This document shows positions 12,986-20,982 of a DNA stretch of 21,200 nucleotides, piece by piece; positions within the stretch are counted from its first letter, which is position 1; each line of letters opens with the position of its first letter. Source of the DNA: a virus; IMG/VR virus record IMGVR_UViG_3300008448_000798, positions 1-21,200 of that record; one strand, written 5' to 3'. The position numbers and the translations under genes are program-made. Below the pieces are notes generated by a model. It saw nothing but the letters and a program-made list of their open reading frames with translations. It searched no databases and was not told where the DNA came from.

Positions 12986-13258
12986 CTAGATTGCTGTACT
13001 TCCATCATACTCAACAGATCGGATGGATTCGACTTTATTCTCTATTAGTTGTCCCTCTAGAGTGTTGAAATTGAAGATGCGAAAATCTCTTGCATCTACA
13101 TCATATACTACTTTTGAACCTTCTGCAAGGTTAACTTTACGTCCTGTATTTTTAAGTGTTGATTGTAGGAACTCTTGTGGTAGATCCTCCATTTTAACAA
13201 ATGTCATTGTTCGCTTTGTTCCGTCCTTCTTTACAAATGTACCTGTATACGCTGTCAT
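12986..13258 (-). CDS. small beta-barrel protein, WYL_2/DUF2693-like
   Basis: This 90-residue protein starts with ATG 13258 in an ATGA overlap with the gene before it. It reads TGTFVKKDGTKRTMTFVKME, then LPQEFL, GRKVNLAEGSKVVYDVDARDFRIFNF. The pattern, a KKDG turn between two strands and a late VVYDVxxxxFRxFN strand, recalls the small Sm/SH3-like phage family named WYL_2 (DUF2693), of unknown function. Its position before the SSB gene suggests a part in early replication functions, but nothing more can be said. The family call is from motif memory. Confidence 0.65.
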   Translation of the reverse strand: MTAYTGTFVKKDGTKRTMTFVKMEDLPQEFLQSTLKNTGRKVNLAEGSKVVYDVDARDFRIFNFNTLEGQLIENKVESIRSVEYDGSTAI

Positions 13259-14079
13259 ACTATTCCTTGAATGTAAGGTGATTTATATTCAACAAAGACT
13301 GTGGTTGAGTCTAGGTTACTTTCAAAAATGTGATAAGAAACTTTTTGTTCTTCACTAAACTTAGTGTTTATTTGTTGTTCTATATGGTCAAAGAGGTCCG
13401 TATCCTCTTCTAGTTCTTGTTTGACTATGTAGTAATTGTAACTCTTCTCTCTGATGTTGTCAAGTGGGAAGAAGTTCTTTTCTATTCCTGTTTCAAAATC
13501 CATTACTCCAAATGTTCTAATGCCGTAGGTACTTGGAGTATCTATTGTTTTTTCATAAACAGATTGAATGTTCTCAAACATATTCTTCATATAATATGAA
13601 TATGCCAAGGTAGAGTAAAGTTTTGTTTGTCTTTCTTTCAAACTGACCTTACCTAATATATCCGCTACAAGCTTTAAGTCAACCAAATACATTAAACTTA
13701 TTTTTGCTGATCTTGTAAGCTCTTGTAAAACTGAGTATACAACACGATCTACCATCTTTTGTATTGGATTCATAAACTTTAAATCTGGCTTAATGTATAT
13801 GATTTTAAGTTCTAAATCTTTGTATTGCTCTAATATTCTAAGACAACTAAGAGAACAAGTGTCTTCACCAGATAAGATTAACGTTAATTCATCTTTAAGT
13901 TCAAATGGTATAGGTGGAAAGCTTGCTTCATATTGCTCTGGCTTTTCAAACGTAGGAATACAAAAGGATTGATTGTTGTTATCTATATCTTCACCAATCT
14001 TATATACAGTAAACTGTTTATATTGCAAAAATTGTGCTGCAATATCAATTCCTACTGTTCCCAAGCCAACAATGTTCAT
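13255..14079 (-). CDS. GxGxxG nucleotide-binding protein, possibly tubulin/FtsZ-like
   Basis: This 274-residue protein is of unknown function. It opens MNIVGLGTVGIDIAAQF, a glycine-rich strand-loop-helix as in Rossmann or FtsZ/tubulin nucleotide sites. Strand LTLILSGEDTCSLSCLRIL (about 66-84) stands where FtsZ has its GGGTGTG loop, but the glycines are absent. Then LELKIIYIKPDL, a helix with LQELTRSAKISLMYLVDLKL, and ADILGKVSLKER, which mimic the order of FtsZ strand, helix and the xxLVDNxxL segment. The C-terminal half (GIRTFGVMDF, NFFPLDNI, KVSYHIFES) is beta-alpha rich like the FtsZ second domain. The likeness is in order and hydrophobic pattern only. A dinucleotide-binding or ThiF-like fold is the alternative. 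ATGA overlaps link it to both neighbours. Confidence 0.6.
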   Translation of the reverse strand: MNIVGLGTVGIDIAAQFLQYKQFTVYKIGEDIDNNNQSFCIPTFEKPEQYEASFPPIPFELKDELTLILSGEDTCSLSCLRILEQYKDLELKIIYIKPDLKFMNPIQKMVDRVVYSVLQELTRSAKISLMYLVDLKLVADILGKVSLKERQTKLYSTLAYSYYMKNMFENIQSVYEKTIDTPSTYGIRTFGVMDFETGIEKNFFPLDNIREKSYNYYIVKQELEEDTDLFDHIEQQINTKFSEEQKVSYHIFESNLDSTTVFVEYKSPYIQGIV

Positions 14080-14471
14080 TTTATTCCTATTAAAGCTTTT
14101 TGAACCGTGTCATACAAACTTGGTGTAACATTTTGTAGCTCTTTAATTTCTTCAAGAGTAAACCATTTATAATCAGAATGCTCAAAACTAAGCTTTACTT
14201 CTCCACTATTATATTCTGCACCATATTGATAGATCATCCAACCATCATCAGAATTTTTAACACCACAATAATATGGCTCAATGTCTAAATTGCACTCTTC
14301 TTTTGTTTCCCGAACAGCAGCTTGATATGGACCCTCTCCTTCATCCATATGTCCACCGGGTAATCCCCAACAAAGTGGCATCCAAGTATCAGTCTCAGAA
14401 CGTAACAAGCATAAAACCCTACGCTCACTATCAAAGATAGATGTAACTACTGCAATTTTTGGGTGGAACAT
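14076..14471 (-). CDS. Nudix hydrolase
   Basis: This 131-residue Nudix protein would cleave a nucleoside diphosphate linked to another group, for example an oxidised or non-canonical dNTP, a sugar nucleotide or an RNA cap. The Nudix box runs from GHMDEGE (residues near 40) through AAVRETKEECNL, matching Gx5Ex7REUxEExGU except that the last Gly is Asn and the U before it is Thr. The metal-binding Glu residues are all present. WGLPGGHMDEGE also gives the usual substrate-side GLPGG. GAGG lies shortly before ATG 14471, and the promoter at 14488-14516 precedes it. As the first gene of a unit with SSB and other replication genes, a pool-cleaning role is plausible. The substrate is not readable. Confidence 0.88.
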   Translation of the reverse strand: MFHPKIAVVTSIFDSERRVLCLLRSETDTWMPLCWGLPGGHMDEGEGPYQAAVRETKEECNLDIEPYYCGVKNSDDGWMIYQYGAEYNSGEVKLSFEHSDYKWFTLEEIKELQNVTPSLYDTVQKALIGIK

Positions 14472-14487
14472 TATTTACCTCTTGTCT

Positions 14488-14516
14488 AATATAACCTAAA
14501 CATTAGTTTTGGACAA
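14488..14516 (-). promoter_or_regulatory. possible sigma70-like promoter before the Nudix gene
   Basis: TTGTCC (14516-14511) and TATATT (14493-14488) are separated by 17 bp on the minus strand. The -10 box matches five of six and the -35 box four of six. The -35 box lies in the last codons of the upstream gene. A start near 14481 would leave GAGG in a leader of about 10 nt. It is weaker than the others, but the spacing is the same. Confidence 0.45.
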
Positions 14517-14925
14517 GTTTAATATTAAGAAAATAAACAATACGTTCTTTGATTGTTTTTTCTATTTTTTCTAATTTATCATAATATTTTGGATCTTCAT
14601 CCAAATGATCTTTAGCTGTTTTCTCTGCCATATCGTGAGCACGTTTCTTGTCTTTTATACCTTTTTCGTGCTCCATTTCAACTTTTGTGCCTTTCTTAAG
14701 AGCTTCTAGATCATACTCTTTGTCTAGTCTATGGGTCTTTTCTTCTTCCATAGCACCAAGACCGGAAAGAGCACCAGCATTTGCATAACCAATAAGTTTC
14801 TTTTTAGCTTTTATATTCTTCTTTCTAACTCTATCTTGAAAAGGACTGATAAAATACTTCTTACCTGTTGAATAATCAACAATTTCTTGAAGAGCTTGAT
14901 TGCAAATTTTATCTACTGCGTTCAT
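14503..14925 (-). CDS. DUF5661-like phage protein
   Basis: This 140-residue basic protein has two parts. The N-terminal part (1-60) is Lys-rich with YFISPFQDRVRKKNIKAKKK and a small Gly/Ala segment (YANAGALSGLG). The second part has LKKGTKVEMEHEKG (about 76-89), a run of charged helix, then AKDHLDEDPKYYDKLEK. The order G-x3-E-x-EH ... DHL-E-P-YY-L is the signature I associate with DUF5661, found in phages and sometimes fused to structural proteins. No function is established. The His and Glu residues could bind metal. It follows the polymerase by 8 bp with a poor ribosome binding site, so its expression may be low or coupled. Confidence 0.65.
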   Translation of the reverse strand: MNAVDKICNQALQEIVDYSTGKKYFISPFQDRVRKKNIKAKKKLIGYANAGALSGLGAMEEEKTHRLDKEYDLEALKKGTKVEMEHEKGIKDKKRAHDMAEKTAKDHLDEDPKYYDKLEKIEKTIKERIVYFLNIKLVQN

Positions 14926-14933
14926 ACTTGTAA

Positions 14934-16121
14934 TTAGTTCTTTATAACACTTTTCATACTTCCATAATCATTTCCAGCCTTAATATTCACACGAAACATA
15001 CCATACTCTGTATCTGCAAAAATCTTCATAATTTCTTTCATATACTTCTTTTCATCATCTACCAAATCAATAACAACATTGTCGTGGACACAAAACGCAA
15101 TCTTTGAACGTTTATCTTTTAGAAACTCATTTACTTTTAAGATTTGACGCAAGACGATATCTGAAAACGTAGACTGAATAATATACGACATAGCGTGGTG
15201 TCTATCGCTTTCAATAACACGGTTATATGGAGTTTTTACTTCATAACCGTTCCAGTATTTATCTCTTACCAAGTCTCTGTCATAGATATCAGATGCAAAC
15301 TTGTTTGTCTTTTCAGAACCATAAAGCCAAGCAAATATTTCTTCTTTTGCCTTATCTCTCTCTAGTTCTCCATTAAATACATTCTTGACATTCCAATCGT
15401 GGATATCGCAGTCTGGCTGCTCTTTGCCTGCAAGAGCCAAGAAAGTACGAAGTTCTGCACCGTTAAAATCAAGTTCTACAAACCAATCATTATTTGGTTG
15501 TATTACTTGACGAAACTGCTTATCCAACGACAGAATCGGAAATGAGTTAGGCATTGTTGCAAGACGACCTGTAATGGTGCCAAACATATTATACTTGATA
15601 ACTGGCTCCATTTCATCAAGCTTGTTCTTCATATTTCTAAAACGTGGGTGAGCAATCTTGACATTCAAAGGAGAAGTATCAATGTTTAGCTTCTGTCGTT
15701 TAATTTGATCAACAAACTTCGCAAGACCAACAAGAAAGTCGTAGTTTTCTGGCTTTTTATAGTTTTGATGAACATACTGAGTAATCTTGGACTTGACTGA
15801 AAAATACTCAATCAAAAAACGTTCTGGAACAAGATCGTAAAAGCAGTTATGCTCTAGGTTGATTTTTGATACAACAAAAGACCGCATATAAGCTTTCAAT
15901 CGCTCTGAAGCGATAGTCCAGCTTTCTTTTAGTTCTGGTGGGCAAACTTCTGATATATCTTTACCACCGACATATAGACTTACAAACTCCACTTTATCTG
16001 TTGGAATGTTTGGACTATATGACCAAGTAACGGAACCACCATCTGGAAATGTGCTATGAACGTCGTTGTTTGCATAAAATCCATAGCACTCAATCTTGTT
16101 ATCGAGAACTTCAAAATACAA
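14934..16121 (-). CDS. short family A DNA polymerase (polymerase domain only)
   Basis: This is a template-directed DNA polymerase of the Pol I type. At 395 residues it has little more than the palm and fingers. It shows TGR at 184-186, motif A LDFNGAELR with Asp218 and Glu223, motif B with Arg255, Lys259, Phe263, Tyr267-Gly268 in exact R-x3-K-x3-F-x3-YG spacing, and motif C VHDN (345-348). The usual Glu after the catalytic Asp347 is Asn. No 3'-5' exonuclease motifs occur, and only ~180 residues precede TGR, so the exonuclease is absent and the thumb reduced. Family A polymerases of phages are commonly 600 residues or more. The start is TTG at 16121: an in-frame TAA stands just upstream and AGGAGG sits 4 nt before it. 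A separate proofreading subunit may lie outside the window. Confidence 0.88.
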   Translation of the reverse strand: MYFEVLDNKIECYGFYANNDVHSTFPDGGSVTWSYSPNIPTDKVEFVSLYVGGKDISEVCPPELKESWTIASERLKAYMRSFVVSKINLEHNCFYDLVPERFLIEYFSVKSKITQYVHQNYKKPENYDFLVGLAKFVDQIKRQKLNIDTSPLNVKIAHPRFRNMKNKLDEMEPVIKYNMFGTITGRLATMPNSFPILSLDKQFRQVIQPNNDWFVELDFNGAELRTFLALAGKEQPDCDIHDWNVKNVFNGELERDKAKEEIFAWLYGSEKTNKFASDIYDRDLVRDKYWNGYEVKTPYNRVIESDRHHAMSYIIQSTFSDIVLRQILKVNEFLKDKRSKIAFCVHDNVVIDLVDDEKKYMKEIMKIFADTEYGMFRVNIKAGNDYGSMKSVIKN

Positions 16122-16125
16122 GCGT

Positions 16126-16131
16126 CCTCCT
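16126..16131 (-). promoter_or_regulatory. AGGAGG ribosome binding site deciding a TTG start
   Basis: A perfect AGGAGG overlaps the upstream stop codon and ends 4 nt before the TTG at 16121. It fixes the polymerase start, as the next in-frame ATG comes about 80 codons later. Confidence 0.8.
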
Positions 16132-17371
16132 AAAGTTTAAAGATTACGTTTAGAGTATTCTTATTCGATCTTAACCCTCTTGTCAAGGAAAGAGGAGGAT
16201 TGCGGCCACCAGCGGGCAATGTCTTGGTATTCTCAACAATAAAATTGTATGCTGCTTCTTTTCCGCTGCTAATATAAATTAAAGACATTTTAGATATTAC
16301 TTCTTCAAACTCTTGTTGATTTAGTTCAAAGTTTTCTTCTTTTAATCTAAGATAGAAGTATAGTTTTAGCAACTTATTTTCTGTTATATTTTCTAATTCT
16401 CTTTCATAATCAGTTGTAAATCTTGGTTTTGTAGTTGTTACTGTATTAAAACCATTTTGATCTTTATAAACATTTGTTTGAAACACATATTTATATTTAC
16501 CACAAATATAATTGTAATGCTCAATAAAACTATTAATCATTAAATTTAATTCATTTTCATATGTTTTGTTGTAAAATAATCTGAATATGTCTCTTTCGCT
16601 TTTGATATCATATTTTGACATATAAGTTTTTGAAAACTTAGAATTAACATTAAATATAATTCTCCACGGTGCATTAACATCATAAGAAAAACCGTACTTT
16701 CTTAATATGTTATCGTATAATCTAAATTGAGATAATTCATAGAAATTTTCTTTTTGTAAATCTGATGAAAAATCTTTATTCTTTATTTGAAAACATAAAC
16801 CGCTTGTGTTAATGTTTAGAGAGAGGAGAAACGAGGTAGCTGTTAGTGGAATATTAATTGGCTTTACATAATCAATAAAATAGTTCATATAATCTTTAAA
16901 ATTAACAACTTTATCAATAAGTTCATATTTGTTTAAATACGTTTCAAATTGTATTAAAAAATTTCTTATATAATTTCCATACTCATTTTCAAAATTAATA
17001 AAAGTTGACTCTACAGAAAAAGGAAATAACTCTGATTGTTGTATTCTGCCTTCTCTTATAGATTGCAATATTTCATTTTCCATTTGAACAAAGGCATCGT
17101 TGACAAATGGTAAAACAAATACATTTGTGCTTTTTCCTCTAGAAAAAAGTTGTGTCATATTGTTTATTCTTGGATATACAGTATTTTGTTCTACATCTAA
17201 TCTACCATACATTTCTTTATCTGTAGAAACATTTAATGCATTATTCTTTCTTTTATGTTTTTCTTGATATACAATTCTGTCATTATAAGTTTCTATAATA
17301 GAAGATCTATTGTCAGCAATAGAAAAATCTCTATTTTTAATTTGTTCTTTTATTCTATTGTTAATAGACAC
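16130..17371 (-). CDS. hypothetical protein, probably structural
   Basis: I do not recognise this 413-residue protein. It starts with GTG at 17371, with GGGAG 6 nt ahead, 2 nt after the baseplate gene stop. The sequence is rich in Asn, Tyr, Phe, Ile and Lys and very AT-rich at DNA level, like the tail genes to its right and unlike the replication genes to its left. Helical segments dominate (for example VDKVVNFKDYMNYFIDYVKP, shown in part as NFKDYMNYF), with an Arg/Gly/Pro tail PAGGRNPPLSLTRGLRSN. No catalytic motif or membrane segment is visible. Its place at the end of the tail block suggests a tail or neck component, which is inference from context only. Confidence 0.65.
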   Translation of the reverse strand: MSINNRIKEQIKNRDFSIADNRSSIIETYNDRIVYQEKHKRKNNALNVSTDKEMYGRLDVEQNTVYPRINNMTQLFSRGKSTNVFVLPFVNDAFVQMENEILQSIREGRIQQSELFPFSVESTFINFENEYGNYIRNFLIQFETYLNKYELIDKVVNFKDYMNYFIDYVKPINIPLTATSFLLSLNINTSGLCFQIKNKDFSSDLQKENFYELSQFRLYDNILRKYGFSYDVNAPWRIIFNVNSKFSKTYMSKYDIKSERDIFRLFYNKTYENELNLMINSFIEHYNYICGKYKYVFQTNVYKDQNGFNTVTTTKPRFTTDYERELENITENKLLKLYFYLRLKEENFELNQQEFEEVISKMSLIYISSGKEAAYNFIVENTKTLPAGGRNPPLSLTRGLRSNKNTLNVIFKL

Positions 17372-17373
17372 GA

Positions 17374-19989
17374 CTAACTCCCAAGTCCCGCGCTTTCAGC
17401 AGCACATCTTCTTCTTCTTTCTTCATCACTTGTTACTGTGCGACTTTCACCAGAAGAATTCCAAAAACACTCTAAAGTAGTTTCATAATTATCTTTAGAC
17501 AAAACAGTAGAAACTTTTATTACATCATAATAACCGCCCATTCCCATTATATTTGAAACCGTATTTTTAGTACTTGGTTCTCCCATAACTGAAACAAATG
17601 GATGAACATAAATTAATTGACCGGGATAATAATAGTGATTACCATACATTGTTATGTCAACACTGTATATATCTCGTAACTGATTTAAGGGAATAAACCC
17701 ATCTTTTGTTACTTTTGCTTCTTTAAAACCCGGTTGATCAATTCTTTTAAATTTTATAGATTTAATTAGCCCTCTAGTATCTCCGACAAAAAAATGAGAT
17801 ATACCTTGAGTTCTATCTAAAGTTATATCACGCAAAACTCTTCCAAAAGAACTAATTCTTCTTTGAGAAATAGATATATAAATTAAAGTTCTTGTTGGTG
17901 GAAATGGAGCAGGATTTTTAATACTATCTATTTTTGAAGCATCTATTTCTCTTGTGTCCCCTATTCTTGGTATTTGTCTATTTTGTAATGTTGGAGTTGG
18001 CGCATAATTAAACAACATATCGTGTGGAATATATTCTATAAAAGCAGAATAATTATCACCAATTGCAACACTTCTTTTACTTTCTCCTTTTAATGATGGT
18101 AATAACAGACCATTTATCAGATCATTTAATAGTTCTCTGAGTGGGTAGTTAACTTTTTGTTTGCTAACAATGTAATCCTTAAACCATACAAAAAAAGAAT
18201 TTAAACTTATAGGAACAAACCAAAGTGGTAAAAGTTTTTGGTTTGATTCGATTGATTCTCTACTAGTATAAACAAAATCTCCCAAAACAATATCTATATT
18301 TTTAATTGCAACAAGATCTGAGCCTTTAAAATTTTCAATCATAAATTCAATTATGTTATCTAGTAAGGCTCCAAATGGCATATAATAAAACCTTACATCT
18401 TCTTTTAATGGTGTATTTTTAAATTTTTCATCAATTTCTTTCAACAAATCTGCATTTGAATCAGAGAAAAATTTCTTAATTCGATCAAGAAGATCTATAT
18501 TAGATTCACTTGAAGAAGGTGGTGTTCTGGTAAGTTGAACCAATTCTTCCGATAATTTTTGAACTCCTGTTGAATCAGCACGTAAACCAGCAGTTTCACC
18601 GGGGCGACTATAAAGATTTGCTATTAATGTTGTTATTAAATCATTATCTCTATAATCTGTCTCCAATGTAGCGTTATATTGTTCAATCACTTTATCATCA
18701 AGAATTATATATCTAATATCATCAATTCTTTTTTCTAAAATAAATGTTATAAATCTATTATAAATATTATACAAAACAGTATTATTGTCAGTTTCTGCTT
18801 CTTGTGTTTTTTGATTAATTTCTTGTTCCAGAGTTGTTCTACGAGTTTTAATTCTTTCTCCCAGTTCTGGGCATGAATTTTGCAGATCTACCAATCTTGA
18901 TAACTGTTCTTTTTCTGAGCTTACATCTGCTGCTCTTGGCACAGAGCTTCTAAGACTTTTGTATGATGCTAAAAGAAAATCAATTTCTGTTGTTCCCATC
19001 ATTTTTGTTTCAAATGAACCAATATAATTAACTTTTAATTCTAATGTACCTTCTTCCGTTAGGCTAATTTCGTGATTTACCAAATTTAAATATAAAAATT
19101 GATCATATTTTCCATTATTAATTAACTCAACAAATTTTTCTTTTCCTTTAAATATTTCTTTTTTTACTAAATCATTTGAATCAGCTATTCTCCATCCTAA
19201 TTTTAGCAAAACTTCAAAGTAATTTGGGACGTAAACACTGGTTCCAGTAGCAGCAACAGAATCTCTTGTTATTGATTCAAGTTGAACTTGCGATGGTGGG
19301 TATGTTATTAATGAAAGAAAGTTTCTTGTTACGCCTTTTTTACCAGTTTCACCAGTACTATTAACCCAATCAGTTGGATCAATAACGGTTCCTCTTTCTC
19401 TTTTTAATAAAACTTCATCAATTAAACCAGCGGTACTTACTTGTTTTCCTACCAAAGCATCAAAAGAAGAAAAAGAAAAAGTAATAGATACGTCTATTGC
19501 TCTTTCGCTTTCAGCCGGATTTGTACCAGCAAAAGTATAATCTATACTTTTAATACCAGCAGAAAATTGATTTGGATTATAATAAGAAGTACCTTTATTG
19601 TTTAAATCAAACTCATAAGAGCCTGTAGTATTATTAAATACAAATTCTCTTTGTATATAAGATGAACTTCTAGATGTTAAATAATCTCTTCTGAATAATT
19701 CAATTGTAGGAGTTATACAAGCCAATTCTAGTTGGGTTAAATTATCTAAATAATAGTTAAAAGAAGGTGTTAAGGCTGTATCTGTACCTGTTGGATATTT
19801 TATTTTATTTATAAAATTTTCTTTATTAAATCTCTTGCTGAGATCTCTTATATCGGCGGGGGTCTTTGGGCCGGTCCAATAAACATATTTGCTACTATTG
19901 GCTGTTGATGTTGAACTAACCAAGACTGTTGAAAATTGATCAACATAATCTGTAAACAATGTTTCTATAGCTATTGTTTCTTTTGACAT
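17374..19989 (-). CDS. large baseplate/tail structural protein
   Basis: This 871-residue protein probably forms part of the baseplate hub or its periphery. I see no enzymatic motif. The N-terminal third is rich in beta strands and Ser/Thr (AGIKSIDYTF, DVSITFSFSSFDALVG). A charged helical stretch runs from about 360 to 405 and could be a coiled coil. The C-terminal 200 residues are again beta-rich: YPGQLIYVHP, then MGMGGYYDVIKVSTVLS and a closing YETTLECFW. That ending resembles the last strands of hub proteins of contractile tails, in which a GGxYxVxxVxH strand is followed by a TxLEC-like strand. It sits between the LysM-type baseplate gene and the unknown 413-residue gene, 1 bp from the former. 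Tail role likely. The exact T4 counterpart is unclear. Confidence 0.7.
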   Translation of the reverse strand: MSKETIAIETLFTDYVDQFSTVLVSSTSTANSSKYVYWTGPKTPADIRDLSKRFNKENFINKIKYPTGTDTALTPSFNYYLDNLTQLELACITPTIELFRRDYLTSRSSSYIQREFVFNNTTGSYEFDLNNKGTSYYNPNQFSAGIKSIDYTFAGTNPAESERAIDVSITFSFSSFDALVGKQVSTAGLIDEVLLKRERGTVIDPTDWVNSTGETGKKGVTRNFLSLITYPPSQVQLESITRDSVAATGTSVYVPNYFEVLLKLGWRIADSNDLVKKEIFKGKEKFVELINNGKYDQFLYLNLVNHEISLTEEGTLELKVNYIGSFETKMMGTTEIDFLLASYKSLRSSVPRAADVSSEKEQLSRLVDLQNSCPELGERIKTRRTTLEQEINQKTQEAETDNNTVLYNIYNRFITFILEKRIDDIRYIILDDKVIEQYNATLETDYRDNDLITTLIANLYSRPGETAGLRADSTGVQKLSEELVQLTRTPPSSSESNIDLLDRIKKFFSDSNADLLKEIDEKFKNTPLKEDVRFYYMPFGALLDNIIEFMIENFKGSDLVAIKNIDIVLGDFVYTSRESIESNQKLLPLWFVPISLNSFFVWFKDYIVSKQKVNYPLRELLNDLINGLLLPSLKGESKRSVAIGDNYSAFIEYIPHDMLFNYAPTPTLQNRQIPRIGDTREIDASKIDSIKNPAPFPPTRTLIYISISQRRISSFGRVLRDITLDRTQGISHFFVGDTRGLIKSIKFKRIDQPGFKEAKVTKDGFIPLNQLRDIYSVDITMYGNHYYYPGQLIYVHPFVSVMGEPSTKNTVSNIMGMGGYYDVIKVSTVLSKDNYETTLECFWNSSGESRTVTSDEERRRRCAAESAGLGS

Positions 19990-19990
19990 T

Positions 19991-20326
19991 TTATGCTCCG
20001 CTCAATAGCGAAATTACATATCCAATTGGTTGTGGTATATACAAAACAGTTCCTAGTTTTATTGATGACTCTGTTGGTTTTCTATTATAATATGCTATAA
20101 TCCACCAAAAATTTCGATTGCCATAGTATTTTGAAGACAACTTATAATATGAATCTGTAGATTCCCAAACGTGCTCTATCTCTGTCAGAGTTCTTTTTTG
20201 TTCTGGGGTTAGGTTGACTAGTTTTGTTGTGGCAAGAAAATCAATCTTTGGCACACCACGATCAGATAAATATTTTGTATAAAACTCGTTGTTTAATGTT
20301 TTTTGTGATTGTAAAATTCTAGACAT
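19991..20326 (-). CDS. LysM-type baseplate wedge protein (gp53-like)
   Basis: In this 111-residue protein the second half reads as a LysM fold: HVWESTDSYYKLSSKYYGNR, then FWWIIAYYN and LGTVLYIPQP. LysM domains of this kind are found in T4 gp53 and in similar small baseplate proteins of contractile injection systems, where they join wedge components. The N-terminal half (QKTLNNEFYTKYLSDRGVPKID) would be the partner-binding arm. GGGG lies just before ATG 20326, and the gene ends one base from the large baseplate gene. The order tape measure, tail protein, LysM protein, large baseplate protein is usual in tail clusters. Confidence 0.75.
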   Translation of the reverse strand: MSRILQSQKTLNNEFYTKYLSDRGVPKIDFLATTKLVNLTPEQKRTLTEIEHVWESTDSYYKLSSKYYGNRNFWWIIAYYNRKPTESSIKLGTVLYIPQPIGYVISLLSGA

Positions 20327-20350
20327 TTTTACCCCGTTTAACTCCCTGTA

Positions 20351-20959
20351 TTATGTAGCACCTTTAAACGGCCAATTTGACAAACTACCACTTATAGCTG
20401 TATTTGGTGAAACTTTGTGTAATACAGTAAAATCAAAAGAAACACCAATTTCTGTAATACTATATTTGTTTGTGCGTACAGTTCTACCATTAACTGTTGA
20501 TGTTGTTGTTTCTACTATTGGATTACCTGCTGCTGTGCTATTGAGTGCTTCTTGGGATACGGCAAAGAATAGTTTTTTTGGCTTATAATTTGGGACAACA
20601 GATAGGTTTTTAACTATACCAAATTCTTCTAAATATCCAAAAGAATTTAATTTATATATTGGCGCATTTGTAACATAAGTCGAATCTCCGCCAGTAGAAT
20701 ACTTTGGTAGTGTTAAGAGTGCAAATTTTTTAAGATAACCAGTTAGATCAACAGTAGCATTTATTGTAAACGAAATTGTAACATTTCTCTTTGTGTTTTT
20801 CCAGTTAACAATTGGATCAAATTTACCAAATGCATATGTTTCATTATATTCTGGTGTTATTTTATCTTCAATTTTTAGACCAGACATAACATAAACTGGA
20901 ATTTCTATGCTAGCATTTGTAGCTAAGTTAGTAAGTAAGAAATTTTCTATTGCTAACAT
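20351..20959 (-). CDS. tail/baseplate structural protein
   Basis: This 202-residue beta-rich protein has no enzymatic motif. After a short start it shows SGLKIEDKITPEYNETYAFG, then FDPIVNWKNTKRNVTISFTI. A pattern of xYGxxDPIxxYxxTxRxIxxSF recurs in phage proteins coded right after the tape measure gene, which I take as the family mark; here Y is replaced by F and W in places. The C-terminal half carries ITEIGVSFDFTVLHKV. GAGG stands 7 nt before ATG 20959. The neighbours support a part in the tail tube end or baseplate. No T4 gene number can be assigned. Confidence 0.65.
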   Translation of the reverse strand: MLAIENFLLTNLATNASIEIPVYVMSGLKIEDKITPEYNETYAFGKFDPIVNWKNTKRNVTISFTINATVDLTGYLKKFALLTLPKYSTGGDSTYVTNAPIYKLNSFGYLEEFGIVKNLSVVPNYKPKKLFFAVSQEALNSTAAGNPIVETTTSTVNGRTVRTNKYSITEIGVSFDFTVLHKVSPNTAISGSLSNWPFKGAT

Positions 20960-20982
20960 TATAGAGCCTCAAAAATAAATAG

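Noticed and set aside
14934-16121. A frameshift or truncation explaining the short polymerase
   Set aside because: An AGGAGG site and TTG start directly follow the upstream stop, and the upstream gene shows no exonuclease motifs, so the short form appears to be genuine.
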